A stretch of 33,698 bases of DNA, taken from the NCBI GenBank assembly GCA_028706065.1, contig JAQWCA010000002.1, forward strand, positions 1 through 33,698, written 5' to 3'. Shown here piece after piece: positions 21,746-30,000 of this stretch; position 1 is the stretch's first letter, and every line of letters starts with the position of its first letter. Source of the DNA: Tepidanaerobacteraceae bacterium (GTDB taxonomy: Bacteria > Bacillota > Thermosediminibacteria > Thermosediminibacterales > Tepidanaerobacteraceae). Below the pieces are notes generated by a model. The model saw only the letters and a list, made by a program, of their open reading frames with translations. It had not been told where the DNA came from and searched no databases. Made by a program: the position numbers and the translations under genes.

Positions 21746-23044
21746 ATGACGAAACATGCTAAAATAATCGAACATATTAAAAAGCTCAAGGTGGGCTCAA
21801 AAATATCAGTTCGGCAATTAGCCAGTAGTTTGGGTGTAAGTGAGGGGACAGCATACCGGGCCATTAAAGATGCCCAGCTAGCGGGTTATGTTTGCACAAT
21901 GCCTCGCGTAGGCACTATTCGTATTGAGAAAAAGACAGATGAAGCGATTGAAAAATTATCTTTTGCTGAGGTAGTAAATATAGTTGATGGAAGAGTTTTA
22001 GGAGGGATGATTGGATTACATAAACCACTGAACAAGTTTCTTATAGGGGCAATGGAAGTTGAAGAAATGGATAAATATATTGAGCCCGAGAGTCTCTTGA
22101 TAGTTGGTAACCGCAAAAATGCACAGATATTGGCTTTAAAATTAGGTGCAGCAGTTCTGGTTACCGGAGGGTTTGATGTTGATGAAGAAGTCATTACACT
22201 GGCTAATGATATTGGAATGCCCCTAATTTCTTCATCCTATGATACATATACTGTTGCCACCATTATAAATCGTGCTCTTTACAAGAGATTGGTGCGGAAA
22301 GATGTGGCTCGAATCAAAGATGCTATGGTTAAAAAACCGGATTATCTACGTATGGATGCTACTGTCGGTGATTGGAGGAAAATGTATAAAATTACCAGGC
22401 ATAGTAAATTTCCCGTAGTTGATGAAGAAATGAGGGTTATGGGCATTGTTACTATCAATGATATCTCAAGCCTAAAAGACGATATTTTAATTAAGGATGT
22501 AATGAGTAAAGAACCAATTGTAATGACAAAAGAAACACCTGTAGCCCATGCTGCCCGTTTGATGGTATGGGAAGGCATAAAGCTTATTCCTGTGGTTGAA
22601 AATAAAAGATTAGTAGGTATATTAACTAGAAAAGACGCCATTAAAGCTTTACAACATTTGAGTTTTCAGCCCCAAATCGGTGAGACTGTCGATGGTATTG
22701 TTATGAGCCGTTTTTCTTTAATTAAGACTGAAAATGGGGTAAAACTCAGGGGAAAGACAGATCCCGTCATGTTAAATCCGTATGGGGTTGCCAGCAGTGG
22801 AGCTTTAATGACTGTTATGACCAACGCCGGGTTCGAGGCATTTCGAGTGCAGAAACGATTGGAAACAGTTCTTGATAGTTTTACAGTATATTTTTCAAAA
22901 CCTGTACAATTGGAACAGGAAATAGAGGTTGAAGCTAAAATCATCGATATGGGTCGAAAATCCGGAAAAGCAGAAATAAACCTCCTACATGAAGGAAAAC
23001 TAGTAGCAAAATCCATTATCTCAGTGAGGGTTATTGACAGGTAG
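21746..23044 (+). CDS. YtoI-like regulator: HTH, DRTGG, CBS pair and hotdog domain
   Basis: A 432-aa multidomain protein. Residues 1-65 form a GntR-like winged helix (SVRQLASSLGVSEGTAYRAIKDAQLAGYV). A DRTGG domain covers about 70-185 (LIVGNRKNAQILALKLGAAV, then VTGGFDVDEEV). Two CBS domains cover about 190-310 (FPVVDEEMRVMGIVTINDIS and KLIPVVENKRLVGILTRKDA). A C-terminal hotdog (thioesterase-like) domain follows (PVMLNPYGVASSGALMTVM, VYFSKPVQLEQEIEVEAKI). This is the layout of B. subtilis YtoI, whose role is unknown. CBS and hotdog domains suggest sensing of an adenine nucleotide or acyl-CoA. The start has AAGGTG upstream. It lies 8 nt before dnaE, so the two are probably co-transcribed. Confidence 0.88.
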   Translation: MTKHAKIIEHIKKLKVGSKISVRQLASSLGVSEGTAYRAIKDAQLAGYVCTMPRVGTIRIEKKTDEAIEKLSFAEVVNIVDGRVLGGMIGLHKPLNKFLIGAMEVEEMDKYIEPESLLIVGNRKNAQILALKLGAAVLVTGGFDVDEEVITLANDIGMPLISSSYDTYTVATIINRALYKRLVRKDVARIKDAMVKKPDYLRMDATVGDWRKMYKITRHSKFPVVDEEMRVMGIVTINDISSLKDDILIKDVMSKEPIVMTKETPVAHAARLMVWEGIKLIPVVENKRLVGILTRKDAIKALQHLSFQPQIGETVDGIVMSRFSLIKTENGVKLRGKTDPVMLNPYGVASSGALMTVMTNAGFEAFRVQKRLETVLDSFTVYFSKPVQLEQEIEVEAKIIDMGRKSGKAEINLLHEGKLVAKSIISVRVIDR

Positions 23045-23052
23045 GTGTTTTC

Positions 23053-26000
23053 ATGGAAGAGTTTGTACATTTACATGTTCATACAAATTATAGTCTCCTT
23101 GACGGTGCTTGTGGGATGGACAAACTTGCTAAAAGATTATTGGAACTGGGTATGAAAAGTGTTGCCATTACCGATCATGGTGTGATGTATGGGGTTATAG
23201 ATTTTTATAAAACCATGTGTTCTTATGGCATAAAACCTATAATAGGTTGCGAGGTATATACTGCTGCTCGGACCATGGCAGATCGCAAATCGGGTATAGA
23301 TGACGATCAGTATCACCTTGTTCTTTTGGCTAAAGATAATACGGGATACAAAAACTTAATGAAACTGGTATCCTTGGGCTTTACCGAAGGATTTTATTAT
23401 AAACCTCGCGTAGATATGTCAGTCCTTCGAGAAAACTCAGATGGCATCATCGCATTAAGTGCTTGTCTTGCCGGGAAAATTCCAACATTACTTGTAAAAG
23501 GTAATTATGAAGAAGCCAAGAACATCGCCCTAGATTTTAAAGAAATATTTGGGCAGGATAATTTTTATTTAGAAGTCCAAGATCATGGTATATTAGATCA
23601 AAAAAGGATAATAAATGATATCATACGTTTAAGTGAAGAAACGAAGATCCCACTTGTAGCAACAAACGATGTTCATTATATTCAAAAAGAGGATGCATCG
23701 GTTCACGATGCTCTATTGTGTATACAGACAGGTAAAACAATTGAAGATGATAATCGGATGAAATTTCAAACTTCGGAGTTTTATTTAAAATCATCTGACG
23801 AGATGAAAGAACTTTTTTCTTATATTCCCAGTGCTATTGAGAATACAACCCGAATAGCGAAGATGTGTGACGTAAAACTAGATTTTAACACTATACATCT
23901 GCCCAGCTTTGATGTTCCCCAAGGTTTTACCCAGGATGGATATTTGGAAAAGCTTTGCTGTGAAGGATTGAAAAAAAGATATTCGAATATAACAGAAGAA
24001 ATTGAGAAACGACTGGATTATGAATTGGCTACTATTAAAAAAATGGGCTACTCTAGTTATTTTTTGATTGTATGGGATTTTATAAACTTTGCACGGCGAA
24101 ACGATATCATGGTTGGTCCTGGGAGAGGATCAGCTGCTGGCAGTCTAGTTGCTTATTGCCTTTTTATTACCAACATCGATCCTTTAAAATACAATCTTTT
24201 GTTTGAGCGCTTTTTGAATCCTGAAAGGGTATCAATGCCGGATATAGATGTGGATTTTTGTTACGAGCGCCGGCAGGAAGTTATTGACTATGTCGTCAAA
24301 AAATACGGCAATGATAGAGTCGCTCAAATCGTGACCTTCGGGACTATGGCGGCTCGGGCTGCCATTCGCGATGTAGGCAGAGTAATGGGGCATCCTTACG
24401 GAGAAGTGGATATGATTGCCAAGATGGTTCCGGCAGAATTAGGCATGACTATTGAGAACGCTTTGGTATTACACCCCGAGCTTAAAAAAATGTATATAGA
24501 AAATGAAAAAGTTAAAAGACTTATTGATATAGCAAAAGCAGTTGAAGGCTTCCCGCGACATGCTTCAACTCATGCTGCCGGTGTAGTAATTTCAAAAGAC
24601 CCTATAGTGGAGCATGTTCCTTTACATAAGATTGGTGACTCCAACATAGCAACACAGTATACTATGACAGCTCTTGAAGAATTGGGTCTTTTGAAGATGG
24701 ACTTTTTGGGGCTGCGAACCCTAACAGTTATAAGGGATGCACTAGATATCATCAAGTGCACTAAAAACAAGGAAATAAATATCGATAAACTTCCGTTAAA
24801 TGATAAGAAAGTATATTATATGCTGAGTCAAGGTAATACTGCTGGAGTTTTTCAGTTAGAAAGTACTGGCATGAGAAATTTGCTTACTGAATTAAAACCC
24901 GAATCTTTTCAGGATGTGGCTGCTATTATAGGCCTATATCGCCCTGGCCCCCTTGGCAGTGGTGCTGCTGACGATTTCATAAAAAGTAAAAATGGGCTAA
25001 AACCCGTAAATTATCTGCATCCGGATCTAAAACCGATTTTAGCTGAAACCTATGGAATTATCCTATATCAAGAACAAGCCATGAAGATTGCACAGGAACT
25101 GGCAGGTTTTTCCTTAGCTCAAGCTGATATTCTTCGCAAAGCTATGGGGAAAAAGAAACAGGATGTCATGGCTGCTCAGCGGGAATCATTTATTAAAGGT
25201 TGTATTAAAAATAATATTGATGGTAAAACGGCGGGAAAGATTTTTGATGAGATCTCTTATTTTGCTGGTTACGGTTTTAATAAAGCTCATACTGCAGCAT
25301 ATGCTCTCATAGCTTACCAAACGGCGTATTTGAAGGCTCAATTTCCGGTGGAATTCATGGCGGCTCTTTTGACCAGCGTAATAGACAATAGTGATAAAGT
25401 TGCATATTATATCAACGAGTGTCGCTATATGGGTATACAGGTTTTACCACCGGATATAAATGAAAGCTATGAAGCTTTTACTGTAATTGACGAAAAGATC
25501 AGATTTGGTCTTACAGCTGTTAAGAACGTAGGTCAAAATGTGGCAAAAGTTATAATCAAAGCTCGAAAAGAAAAGGGCAAGTACATCTCTCTTACCGATT
25601 TCATTGAAAAGGTTTCTGGTGATTTAAACAAGAAAGCTTTAGAAAGTCTAATTAAAAGTGGTGCTTGTACATCACTTGGGGCAAAACGTTCACAACTCTT
25701 AAGGGTTTACGAAGATACATTGACACGGATTCAAAAACAACAAAAACAAAATATGAAAAACCAAATTTCGATTTTTGAAATATTTGATGATATTTCCATA
25801 TCTGAAGAAATATTACCCGATATTCCTGAGTATCCATCTGCTGAATTGCTAACTATGGAGAAGGAAATGCTGGGTATATATCTTAGCGGTCATCCATTGT
25901 TGGCATATAAAGAGGAGATATCAAAAAATATTACCTTCTCTATCGGAGATAAGGATGATATAAATAATATACGGGATAATATGCAGGTAGTGATCGCTGG

Positions 26001-26472
26001 CATCATAACCGGTATAAAAACTAAAACTACAAAGAATGATAAAATGATGGCTTTTGTAAATATCGAAGACCTGACTGGTACAATTGAAGGGATAGTTTTT
26101 CCAACAACTTACGAGAAATATAAGAGCTTGCTATTTATTGACTCTAAAGTTTATATAAGGGGTAGGATAAATTACAAAGAAGATGAATCACCAAAAGTAA
26201 TCGTGGAGGGACTAAATTCTTTAAAGAAAAATGATCATGGTGTTTTGGTCATTTCAATATCTAGCCAGGACAATATAGATATCAACGCTATCAAAGAATT
26301 TATTTCAATGTATTCTGGCAAAACTCAGGTAGTAATTTATATTAAAGATACTGATAAGTGTTTTTTGCTGAATAACAAAATTCAGGCGTCTGATGATAAT
26401 TTAAATTTATTAACAAAAATGACTGGCTTGAGAAATTACCTATTTTGGGATAAATTAATAGTGAGAGGTTGA
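23053..26472 (+). CDS. dnaE: DNA polymerase III alpha subunit DnaE
   Basis: A 1139-aa C-family DNA polymerase. The N-terminal PHP domain keeps its metal motifs (HLHVHTNYSLLDG, AITDHGVMYG, GCEVY, NDVHYIQ). The polymerase core shows GPGRGSAAGSLVAY near residue 355 and the catalytic PDIDVDF near 396, then FPRHASTHAAGVVIS, GLYRPGPLGSG and GYGFNKAHTAAYALIAYQTA. A C-terminal OB domain is at about 980-1060 (VVIAGIITGIKTKTTKNDKM). Firmicutes usually carry DnaE alongside PolC; DnaE extends primers and may do lagging-strand or repair synthesis. The start ATG follows GGTAGGTG. Length is normal for the family. Confidence 0.96.
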   Translation: MEEFVHLHVHTNYSLLDGACGMDKLAKRLLELGMKSVAITDHGVMYGVIDFYKTMCSYGIKPIIGCEVYTAARTMADRKSGIDDDQYHLVLLAKDNTGYKNLMKLVSLGFTEGFYYKPRVDMSVLRENSDGIIALSACLAGKIPTLLVKGNYEEAKNIALDFKEIFGQDNFYLEVQDHGILDQKRIINDIIRLSEETKIPLVATNDVHYIQKEDASVHDALLCIQTGKTIEDDNRMKFQTSEFYLKSSDEMKELFSYIPSAIENTTRIAKMCDVKLDFNTIHLPSFDVPQGFTQDGYLEKLCCEGLKKRYSNITEEIEKRLDYELATIKKMGYSSYFLIVWDFINFARRNDIMVGPGRGSAAGSLVAYCLFITNIDPLKYNLLFERFLNPERVSMPDIDVDFCYERRQEVIDYVVKKYGNDRVAQIVTFGTMAARAAIRDVGRVMGHPYGEVDMIAKMVPAELGMTIENALVLHPELKKMYIENEKVKRLIDIAKAVEGFPRHASTHAAGVVISKDPIVEHVPLHKIGDSNIATQYTMTALEELGLLKMDFLGLRTLTVIRDALDIIKCTKNKEINIDKLPLNDKKVYYMLSQGNTAGVFQLESTGMRNLLTELKPESFQDVAAIIGLYRPGPLGSGAADDFIKSKNGLKPVNYLHPDLKPILAETYGIILYQEQAMKIAQELAGFSLAQADILRKAMGKKKQDVMAAQRESFIKGCIKNNIDGKTAGKIFDEISYFAGYGFNKAHTAAYALIAYQTAYLKAQFPVEFMAALLTSVIDNSDKVAYYINECRYMGIQVLPPDINESYEAFTVIDEKIRFGLTAVKNVGQNVAKVIIKARKEKGKYISLTDFIEKVSGDLNKKALESLIKSGACTSLGAKRSQLLRVYEDTLTRIQKQQKQNMKNQISIFEIFDDISISEEILPDIPEYPSAELLTMEKEMLGIYLSGHPLLAYKEEISKNITFSIGDKDDINNIRDNMQVVIAGIITGIKTKTTKNDKMMAFVNIEDLTGTIEGIVFPTTYEKYKSLLFIDSKVYIRGRINYKEDESPKVIVEGLNSLKKNDHGVLVISISSQDNIDINAIKEFISMYSGKTQVVIYIKDTDKCFLLNNKIQASDDNLNLLTKMTGLRNYLFWDKLIVRG

Positions 26473-26523
26473 TTTGTAATTCCATTACCTTTATCAATCC
26501 AACAAAAAAGGAGGCCAGCTAGC

Positions 26524-26718
26524 GTGTGGACTGTAATATATATGGCCACAGATAAAGAAACAGCTCTCAGAGTTGAAAAGGCTATAAAAAGCGAAGGTTT
26601 CCTCGTTAGAACACGGCAGGTTATGAAAAGCAAGCGACATGGATGCTGTATTGAGGTGATTGTACCAGAATCGGAAGCACAAGAGGCACAGAACGTAATT
26701 TTTGAAAAAAACCTGTAA
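26524..26718 (+). CDS. Small conserved protein between dnaE and pfkA (64 aa)
   Basis: A 64-aa alpha/beta protein starting at GTG 26524 after AAAAAGGAGG. It reads MWTVIYMATDKETALRVEKA at the N-terminus and ends with the strand and helix VIVPESEAQEAQNVIFEKNL. The pattern (short strand, helix carrying an Ala/Glu face, then VPESEAQEA) resembles the small DUF2007-type putative signal-transducing proteins. Similar short genes occur between dnaE and pfkA in other Clostridia. A Cys-Cys pair (GCCIEV) lies in the middle. Function is unknown, and the family assignment is tentative. It is 18 nt before pfkA and probably in one operon with dnaE, pfkA and pyk. Confidence 0.7.
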   Translation: MWTVIYMATDKETALRVEKAIKSEGFLVRTRQVMKSKRHGCCIEVIVPESEAQEAQNVIFEKNL

Positions 26719-26736
26719 TCGAAAGGGGTAGGATAC

Positions 26737-27696
26737 ATGAAAAGAATTGGAGTAATTACCAGTGGAGGAGACGCACCAGGTATGAACGCCGCTATTAGGG
26801 CAATAGTCAGGAAGGCCATATTTTATGGTATCGAGGTTTATGGTATCCACAGAGGTTTCATGGGTCTTATAAACTCAGATTTTATAAAATTGGATATAAG
26901 TTCGGTAGGTGATATTATACACCGAGGTGGGACGGTTTTACTGACTGCGCGCTGTGATGAGTTCAAAACCGAAGAAGGCCAGGAAAAGGCTTTAAAAAAC
27001 TTAGAGGCTTTTGGAATTGAAGGTATGATTGTCATCGGAGGTGATGGCTCCTTAAGAGGTGCCAATGTTTTATCAAAGCAAGGTATACCAACTATTGGAA
27101 TTCCAACAACGATCGACAACGATATACCATTTACTGATAATTGCATCGGATTTGACACTGCTGTTAACACCGTGGTAGATGCTGTTAACAAGGTTAGAGA
27201 TACTGCGACATCTCACGAACGCACTTTTATTATAGAGGTGATGGGTCGGGCGGCCGGCCATTTAGCTTTGTATACAGGTCTTGCCAGCGGTGCGGAGACT
27301 ATTTTGGTGCCGGAAATACCTTTTGATTTAAATGATGTTTGTACAAAAATTGAAAAGGGGTATATAAGAGGAAAATTACACAGTATTATCGTAGTAGCTG
27401 AAGGCGCTGCAAGCAGCATAGAAATAGGAAAAGTGATCAAAGAAAAAACCGATCTTGAAACTAGAGTCATTATTTTAGGTCATTTACAAAGAGGAGGAAC
27501 TCCCTCTGCTCATGATAGAATATTAGCGAGCCGCTTTGGTGGAAAAGCTGTAGATCTGCTAAAAGATAATGTAAGAGATAAAATGGTCGGTCTCATAAAA
27601 GGTGAGTTAGTTGTAAACGACATTGAAAAAGTACTCGCAGCTTCTAAACCGCTGGATATGGAATTATATCGACTGGCTGATATATTATCATTTTAA
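26737..27696 (+). CDS. pfkA: ATP-dependent 6-phosphofructokinase
   Basis: A 319-aa bacterial PfkA. Motifs in order: [23 protein letters not shown] (ATP site), the GGDGSLRGA loop, whose GGDGS form marks ATP rather than pyrophosphate as donor, the catalytic [38 protein letters not shown], and [21 protein letters not shown]. It phosphorylates fructose-6-P, the committed step of glycolysis, and is usually a tetramer under ADP/PEP control. Length matches B. subtilis PfkA. GAAAGGGG lies before the ATG. The pyk reading frame begins 15 nt after its stop. Confidence 0.97.
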   Translation: MKRIGVITSGGDAPGMNAAIRAIVRKAIFYGIEVYGIHRGFMGLINSDFIKLDISSVGDIIHRGGTVLLTARCDEFKTEEGQEKALKNLEAFGIEGMIVIGGDGSLRGANVLSKQGIPTIGIPTTIDNDIPFTDNCIGFDTAVNTVVDAVNKVRDTATSHERTFIIEVMGRAAGHLALYTGLASGAETILVPEIPFDLNDVCTKIEKGYIRGKLHSIIVVAEGAASSIEIGKVIKEKTDLETRVIILGHLQRGGTPSAHDRILASRFGGKAVDLLKDNVRDKMVGLIKGELVVNDIEKVLAASKPLDMELYRLADILSF

Positions 27697-27711
27697 GGAT
27701 GTGATTTTATA

Positions 27712-29451
27712 CTGAGGACAAAAATAATATGTACTCTTGGGCCATCTAGTGAAGATATGTATACAATAACCGAATTAATTCGGGCAGGCATGAATATAGC
27801 TCGGATTAATCTATCCCATGGAGATCATGAGGAACATTCAAAGAGAATTAAGGTCCTTCGTCGAGCCTGTAAGGAATTAAAAACCAATGTGGCTTTACTG
27901 TTAGATACAAAAGGGCCTGAAATTCGGTTAGGAACTTTTTTTGGTGGAAAAGTAACTTTGAAAAAAGGCCAAAAATTTACGATTACACCAATTCCCATGA
28001 TAGGTAATGAAAAAGAAGTTTATATAAATTATGACAGAATATGTCAAACAGTAGGCAAAGGAGATAAGATACTTCTGGCAGACGGTTTAATAGAGCTTCA
28101 AGTTAATAATATAGAAGGCGGGAAAGTTGTATGCTCTGTATTAAACAGCGGTGAATTGAGCGATAGGCAGGGTGTAAACATACCGAACAAATCCTTGCCG
28201 CTTCCGGCATTCACAAAAAAAGACATAAAAGATCTTATTTTCGGCATAACTGTTGGGGCAGATTTCATAGCTGCATCTTTTGTTCGGAAAGCTGCTGATG
28301 TGATTGAATTACGACAAATACTGGAAGAAAATGGTGGAAGCAATATTCATATAATCGCCAAGATAGAAAATCGTGAAGGTGTTGAAAATCTGGATGAAAT
28401 AATTCGTGTCGTTGATGGGATTATGGTAGCTCGTGGAGATTTAGGTGTTGAAATCCCAGCAGAAGAGATTCCCTTGGTACAAAAACGGATTATTGAAAAA
28501 TGCAATATTGCCGGAAAGCCTGTCATTACAGCTACACAGATGCTTGATTCCATGGTGAGAAATCCCAGACCTACAAGAGCAGAAGTTACGGATGTAGCCA
28601 ATGCCATATTTGATGGCACTGATGCTATTATGCTATCAGGGGAAACTGCCGCAGGAAAATACCCTGTAGAATCAGTTGAGATGATGGCAAGCATAGCGGA
28701 AAAGGCGGACCAATCTCCTAAAAGTTTTGTTGAACACAAGCCTGTAGCTGTAAAGTCAGTCACTGACGCTATAAGCCATGCAACCTGTTCTATAGCTTCT
28801 GAACTTGGCGCTAAAGCCATTATAACCTCTACGAGGTCCGGCTATACTGCCAGAGCTGTAGCTAAATACAGGCCAAGTGTTCCAATTATAGCAGTGACCT
28901 TCAGAGAAAAGGTTTTAAAAACCCTGCAGATTGTTAGAGGTGTCAAACCCCTTAGAGTTAAAGAAACTTCATCTACCGATGAAATGTTTAAAGAAGCAAT
29001 AAATGGAGCTTTAAGTTCTGGAATTGTCAAAAAAGGTGATTTAGTCGTTATAACTGCGGGAGTTCCCGTTAATGTGACGGGCACTTCTAATTTGATTCGG
29101 GTCCATATAGTTGGAGACGTTATTTTGCAAGGGTATGGAGTCGGATATAAAGCTATCAGCGGCAAGGTATTTGTAGCTAAAAATGCTAAAGAAGCTATCA
29201 CAATGCCCGAAAAATCAATAATAGTGACTAAGAGTACCAATAAAGACTTTATCCCCTCCTTGAAAAAAGCTATTGGTATAATAGCTGAAAAAGGAGGCTT
29301 AACATCCCATGCAGCTATAATTGGCCTCGAAATGAACATTCCAGTCATCGTAGGAGTTGATGAAGCTACCGAAAAACTGAGATCCGGTGAAGAAATTACC
29401 ATTGATACCCAACGTGGTCTTGTATATCGAGGAAAAGTAGATGTAAAATAA
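27712..29451 (+). CDS. pyk: Pyruvate kinase with C-terminal PEP-utiliser-like domain; probable CTG start
   Basis: A 579-aa pyruvate kinase that makes pyruvate and ATP from PEP. The N-terminus reads RTKIICTLGPSSEDM just upstream of the first ATG (27757), so starting at that ATG would delete the first beta strand of the barrel. The frame is open back to the stop at 27694 and contains no ATG, GTG or TTG; CTG at 27712 gives the family's usual MRTKIICTLGP beginning. AAGGA (27695-27699) lies 12 nt before it, a long spacing. Catalytic parts: LDTKGPEIRLG, KIENREGVENLDEI, VARGDLGVEIP, TATQMLDSM, FDGTDAIMLSGETAAGKYP. The last 90 residues (KGGLTSHAAIIGLEMNIPVIVG) form the extra domain found in Bacillus Pyk. 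Confidence 0.93.
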   Translation: MRTKIICTLGPSSEDMYTITELIRAGMNIARINLSHGDHEEHSKRIKVLRRACKELKTNVALLLDTKGPEIRLGTFFGGKVTLKKGQKFTITPIPMIGNEKEVYINYDRICQTVGKGDKILLADGLIELQVNNIEGGKVVCSVLNSGELSDRQGVNIPNKSLPLPAFTKKDIKDLIFGITVGADFIAASFVRKAADVIELRQILEENGGSNIHIIAKIENREGVENLDEIIRVVDGIMVARGDLGVEIPAEEIPLVQKRIIEKCNIAGKPVITATQMLDSMVRNPRPTRAEVTDVANAIFDGTDAIMLSGETAAGKYPVESVEMMASIAEKADQSPKSFVEHKPVAVKSVTDAISHATCSIASELGAKAIITSTRSGYTARAVAKYRPSVPIIAVTFREKVLKTLQIVRGVKPLRVKETSSTDEMFKEAINGALSSGIVKKGDLVVITAGVPVNVTGTSNLIRVHIVGDVILQGYGVGYKAISGKVFVAKNAKEAITMPEKSIIVTKSTNKDFIPSLKKAIGIIAEKGGLTSHAAIIGLEMNIPVIVGVDEATEKLRSGEEITIDTQRGLVYRGKVDVK

Positions 29452-29493
29452 AGAACAATTAACAAAAAGTTTAAGGTTTATTAAAATTTACCC

Positions 29494-29522
29494 TTGACAT
29501 AATTGAAAATCTAATTTAAAAT
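29494..29522 (+). promoter_or_regulatory. Promoter of the ilv-leu operon
   Basis: A perfect -35 TTGACA (29494-29499), an optimal 17-nt spacer and -10 TAAAAT (29517-29522). Transcription should start near 29529, so the leader is about 470 nt and holds two riboregulators. Confidence 0.85.
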
Positions 29523-29559
29523 ACATAGCAACACCTAAAAATTTACTAACGTTGTAGGA

Positions 29560-29650
29560 AGTGTACCTAGGGTTCCGGCTGAAAGGTGTCTGCGACCGAG
29601 CGGTACAATCTAAGGTTTACCTTAGAACACCGTGAGCAAAAAAAGCTCCA
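29560..29650 (+). promoter_or_regulatory. ykkC-class riboswitch, probably the ppGpp subtype
   Basis: The conserved ykkC core is visible: GTGTACCTAGGGTTCCGG (29571-29588 region), GACCGAGCGGTACA, and ACACCGTGAGCAAAAAAAGC. TGTACC pairs with GGTACA; a perfect 7-bp hairpin TCTAAGG/CCTTAGA (29609-29626) forms a side arm; GAGC (29634-29637) pairs with GCTC (29645-29648). The last pairing uses the first bases of the following terminator stem, so ligand binding should block termination (ON switch). The class has guanidine, ppGpp, PRPP and nucleoside-diphosphate subtypes. Location before ilvB is the known context of the ppGpp subtype. The class is sure, the ligand is inferred. Confidence 0.78.
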
Positions 29651-29693
29651 GCGGCAAGTTCCTATAAGGGATCTTACTGTTGGAGTTTTGTTT
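29646..29693 (+). terminator. Terminator of the ykkC-class riboswitch
   Basis: A long hairpin: CTCCAGCGG (29646-29654) with CTGTTGGAG (29677-29685), extended inward by AAG/CTT and TCC/GGG, with one C-A mismatch. TTTTGTTT follows. Its left arm overlaps the GCTC needed by the aptamer. Confidence 0.8.
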
Positions 29694-29714
29694 AATTTTA
29701 AAGTTTCTACATGT

Positions 29715-29968
29715 AATGACGGAGAGGAAAACGAAGAAAGTGGTAAAGAGAGCCGGGAAAGGTGAAAGCCGGTCCATCTTATTTGTTTTTGCTCGCTCCT
29801 GAACAGCCCGGGCGAAACTTAAGTAGTTCGGTGCCGCAGTATTGCGTTAAAATGAAGTAGTTTGCTACTTCCTAAGGCCTGGCCGCAAGGTGAGGCAAAA
29901 CAGGGTGGTACCACGAGAGTTTCCCCTCGTCCCTGAGATTTTATCTCAAGGACGAGGGGTTTGTCTTT
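29715..29968 (+). promoter_or_regulatory. T-box leader, leucine specifier (CTC)
   Basis: The T-box consensus GGGTGGTACCACG (29903-29915) is present, with the TGGT bulge (29906-29909) that pairs with the tRNA 3' end; T at 29909 fits the A73 discriminator of tRNA-Leu. Stem I contains GAGAGCCGGG and GGTGAAAGCCGG (29748-29772). Its base can pair GGAG (29721-29724) with CTCC (29796-29799), and AAAAC with GTTTT above, leaving TGCTCG in the specifier loop, so the specifier reads CTC (29792-29794), leucine. This is the codon used by the B. subtilis ilv-leu T-box. Uncharged tRNA-Leu would stabilise the antiterminator and allow ilvB transcription. Confidence 0.93.
29923..29968 (+). terminator. T-box expression-platform terminator
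   Basis: CCCCTCGTCC (29923-29932) pairs perfectly with GGACGAGGGG (29950-29959), continued inside by TGAGA/TCTCA, and is followed by TTTGTCTTT. It competes with the T-box antiterminator. Confidence 0.93.
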
Positions 29969-30000
29969 ATGTTGATACTTTATGAAAGGTGGTGCAGTAA

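Noticed and set aside
27757-29451. pyk starting at the first ATG
   Set aside because: This would remove the conserved RTKIICTLGP strand, and no ribosome site precedes 27757.
28842-29465. 207-aa minus-strand ORF over the end of pyk
   Set aside because: Antisense to the conserved Pyk C-terminal domains. No independent coding evidence.
29560-29650. Guanidine-I assignment for the ykkC-class leader
   Set aside because: The fold is shared, but guanidine switches normally control guanidine exporters or carboxylases, whereas this one precedes ilvB and a leucine T-box. The ppGpp subtype fits better, though only a covariance search can settle it.
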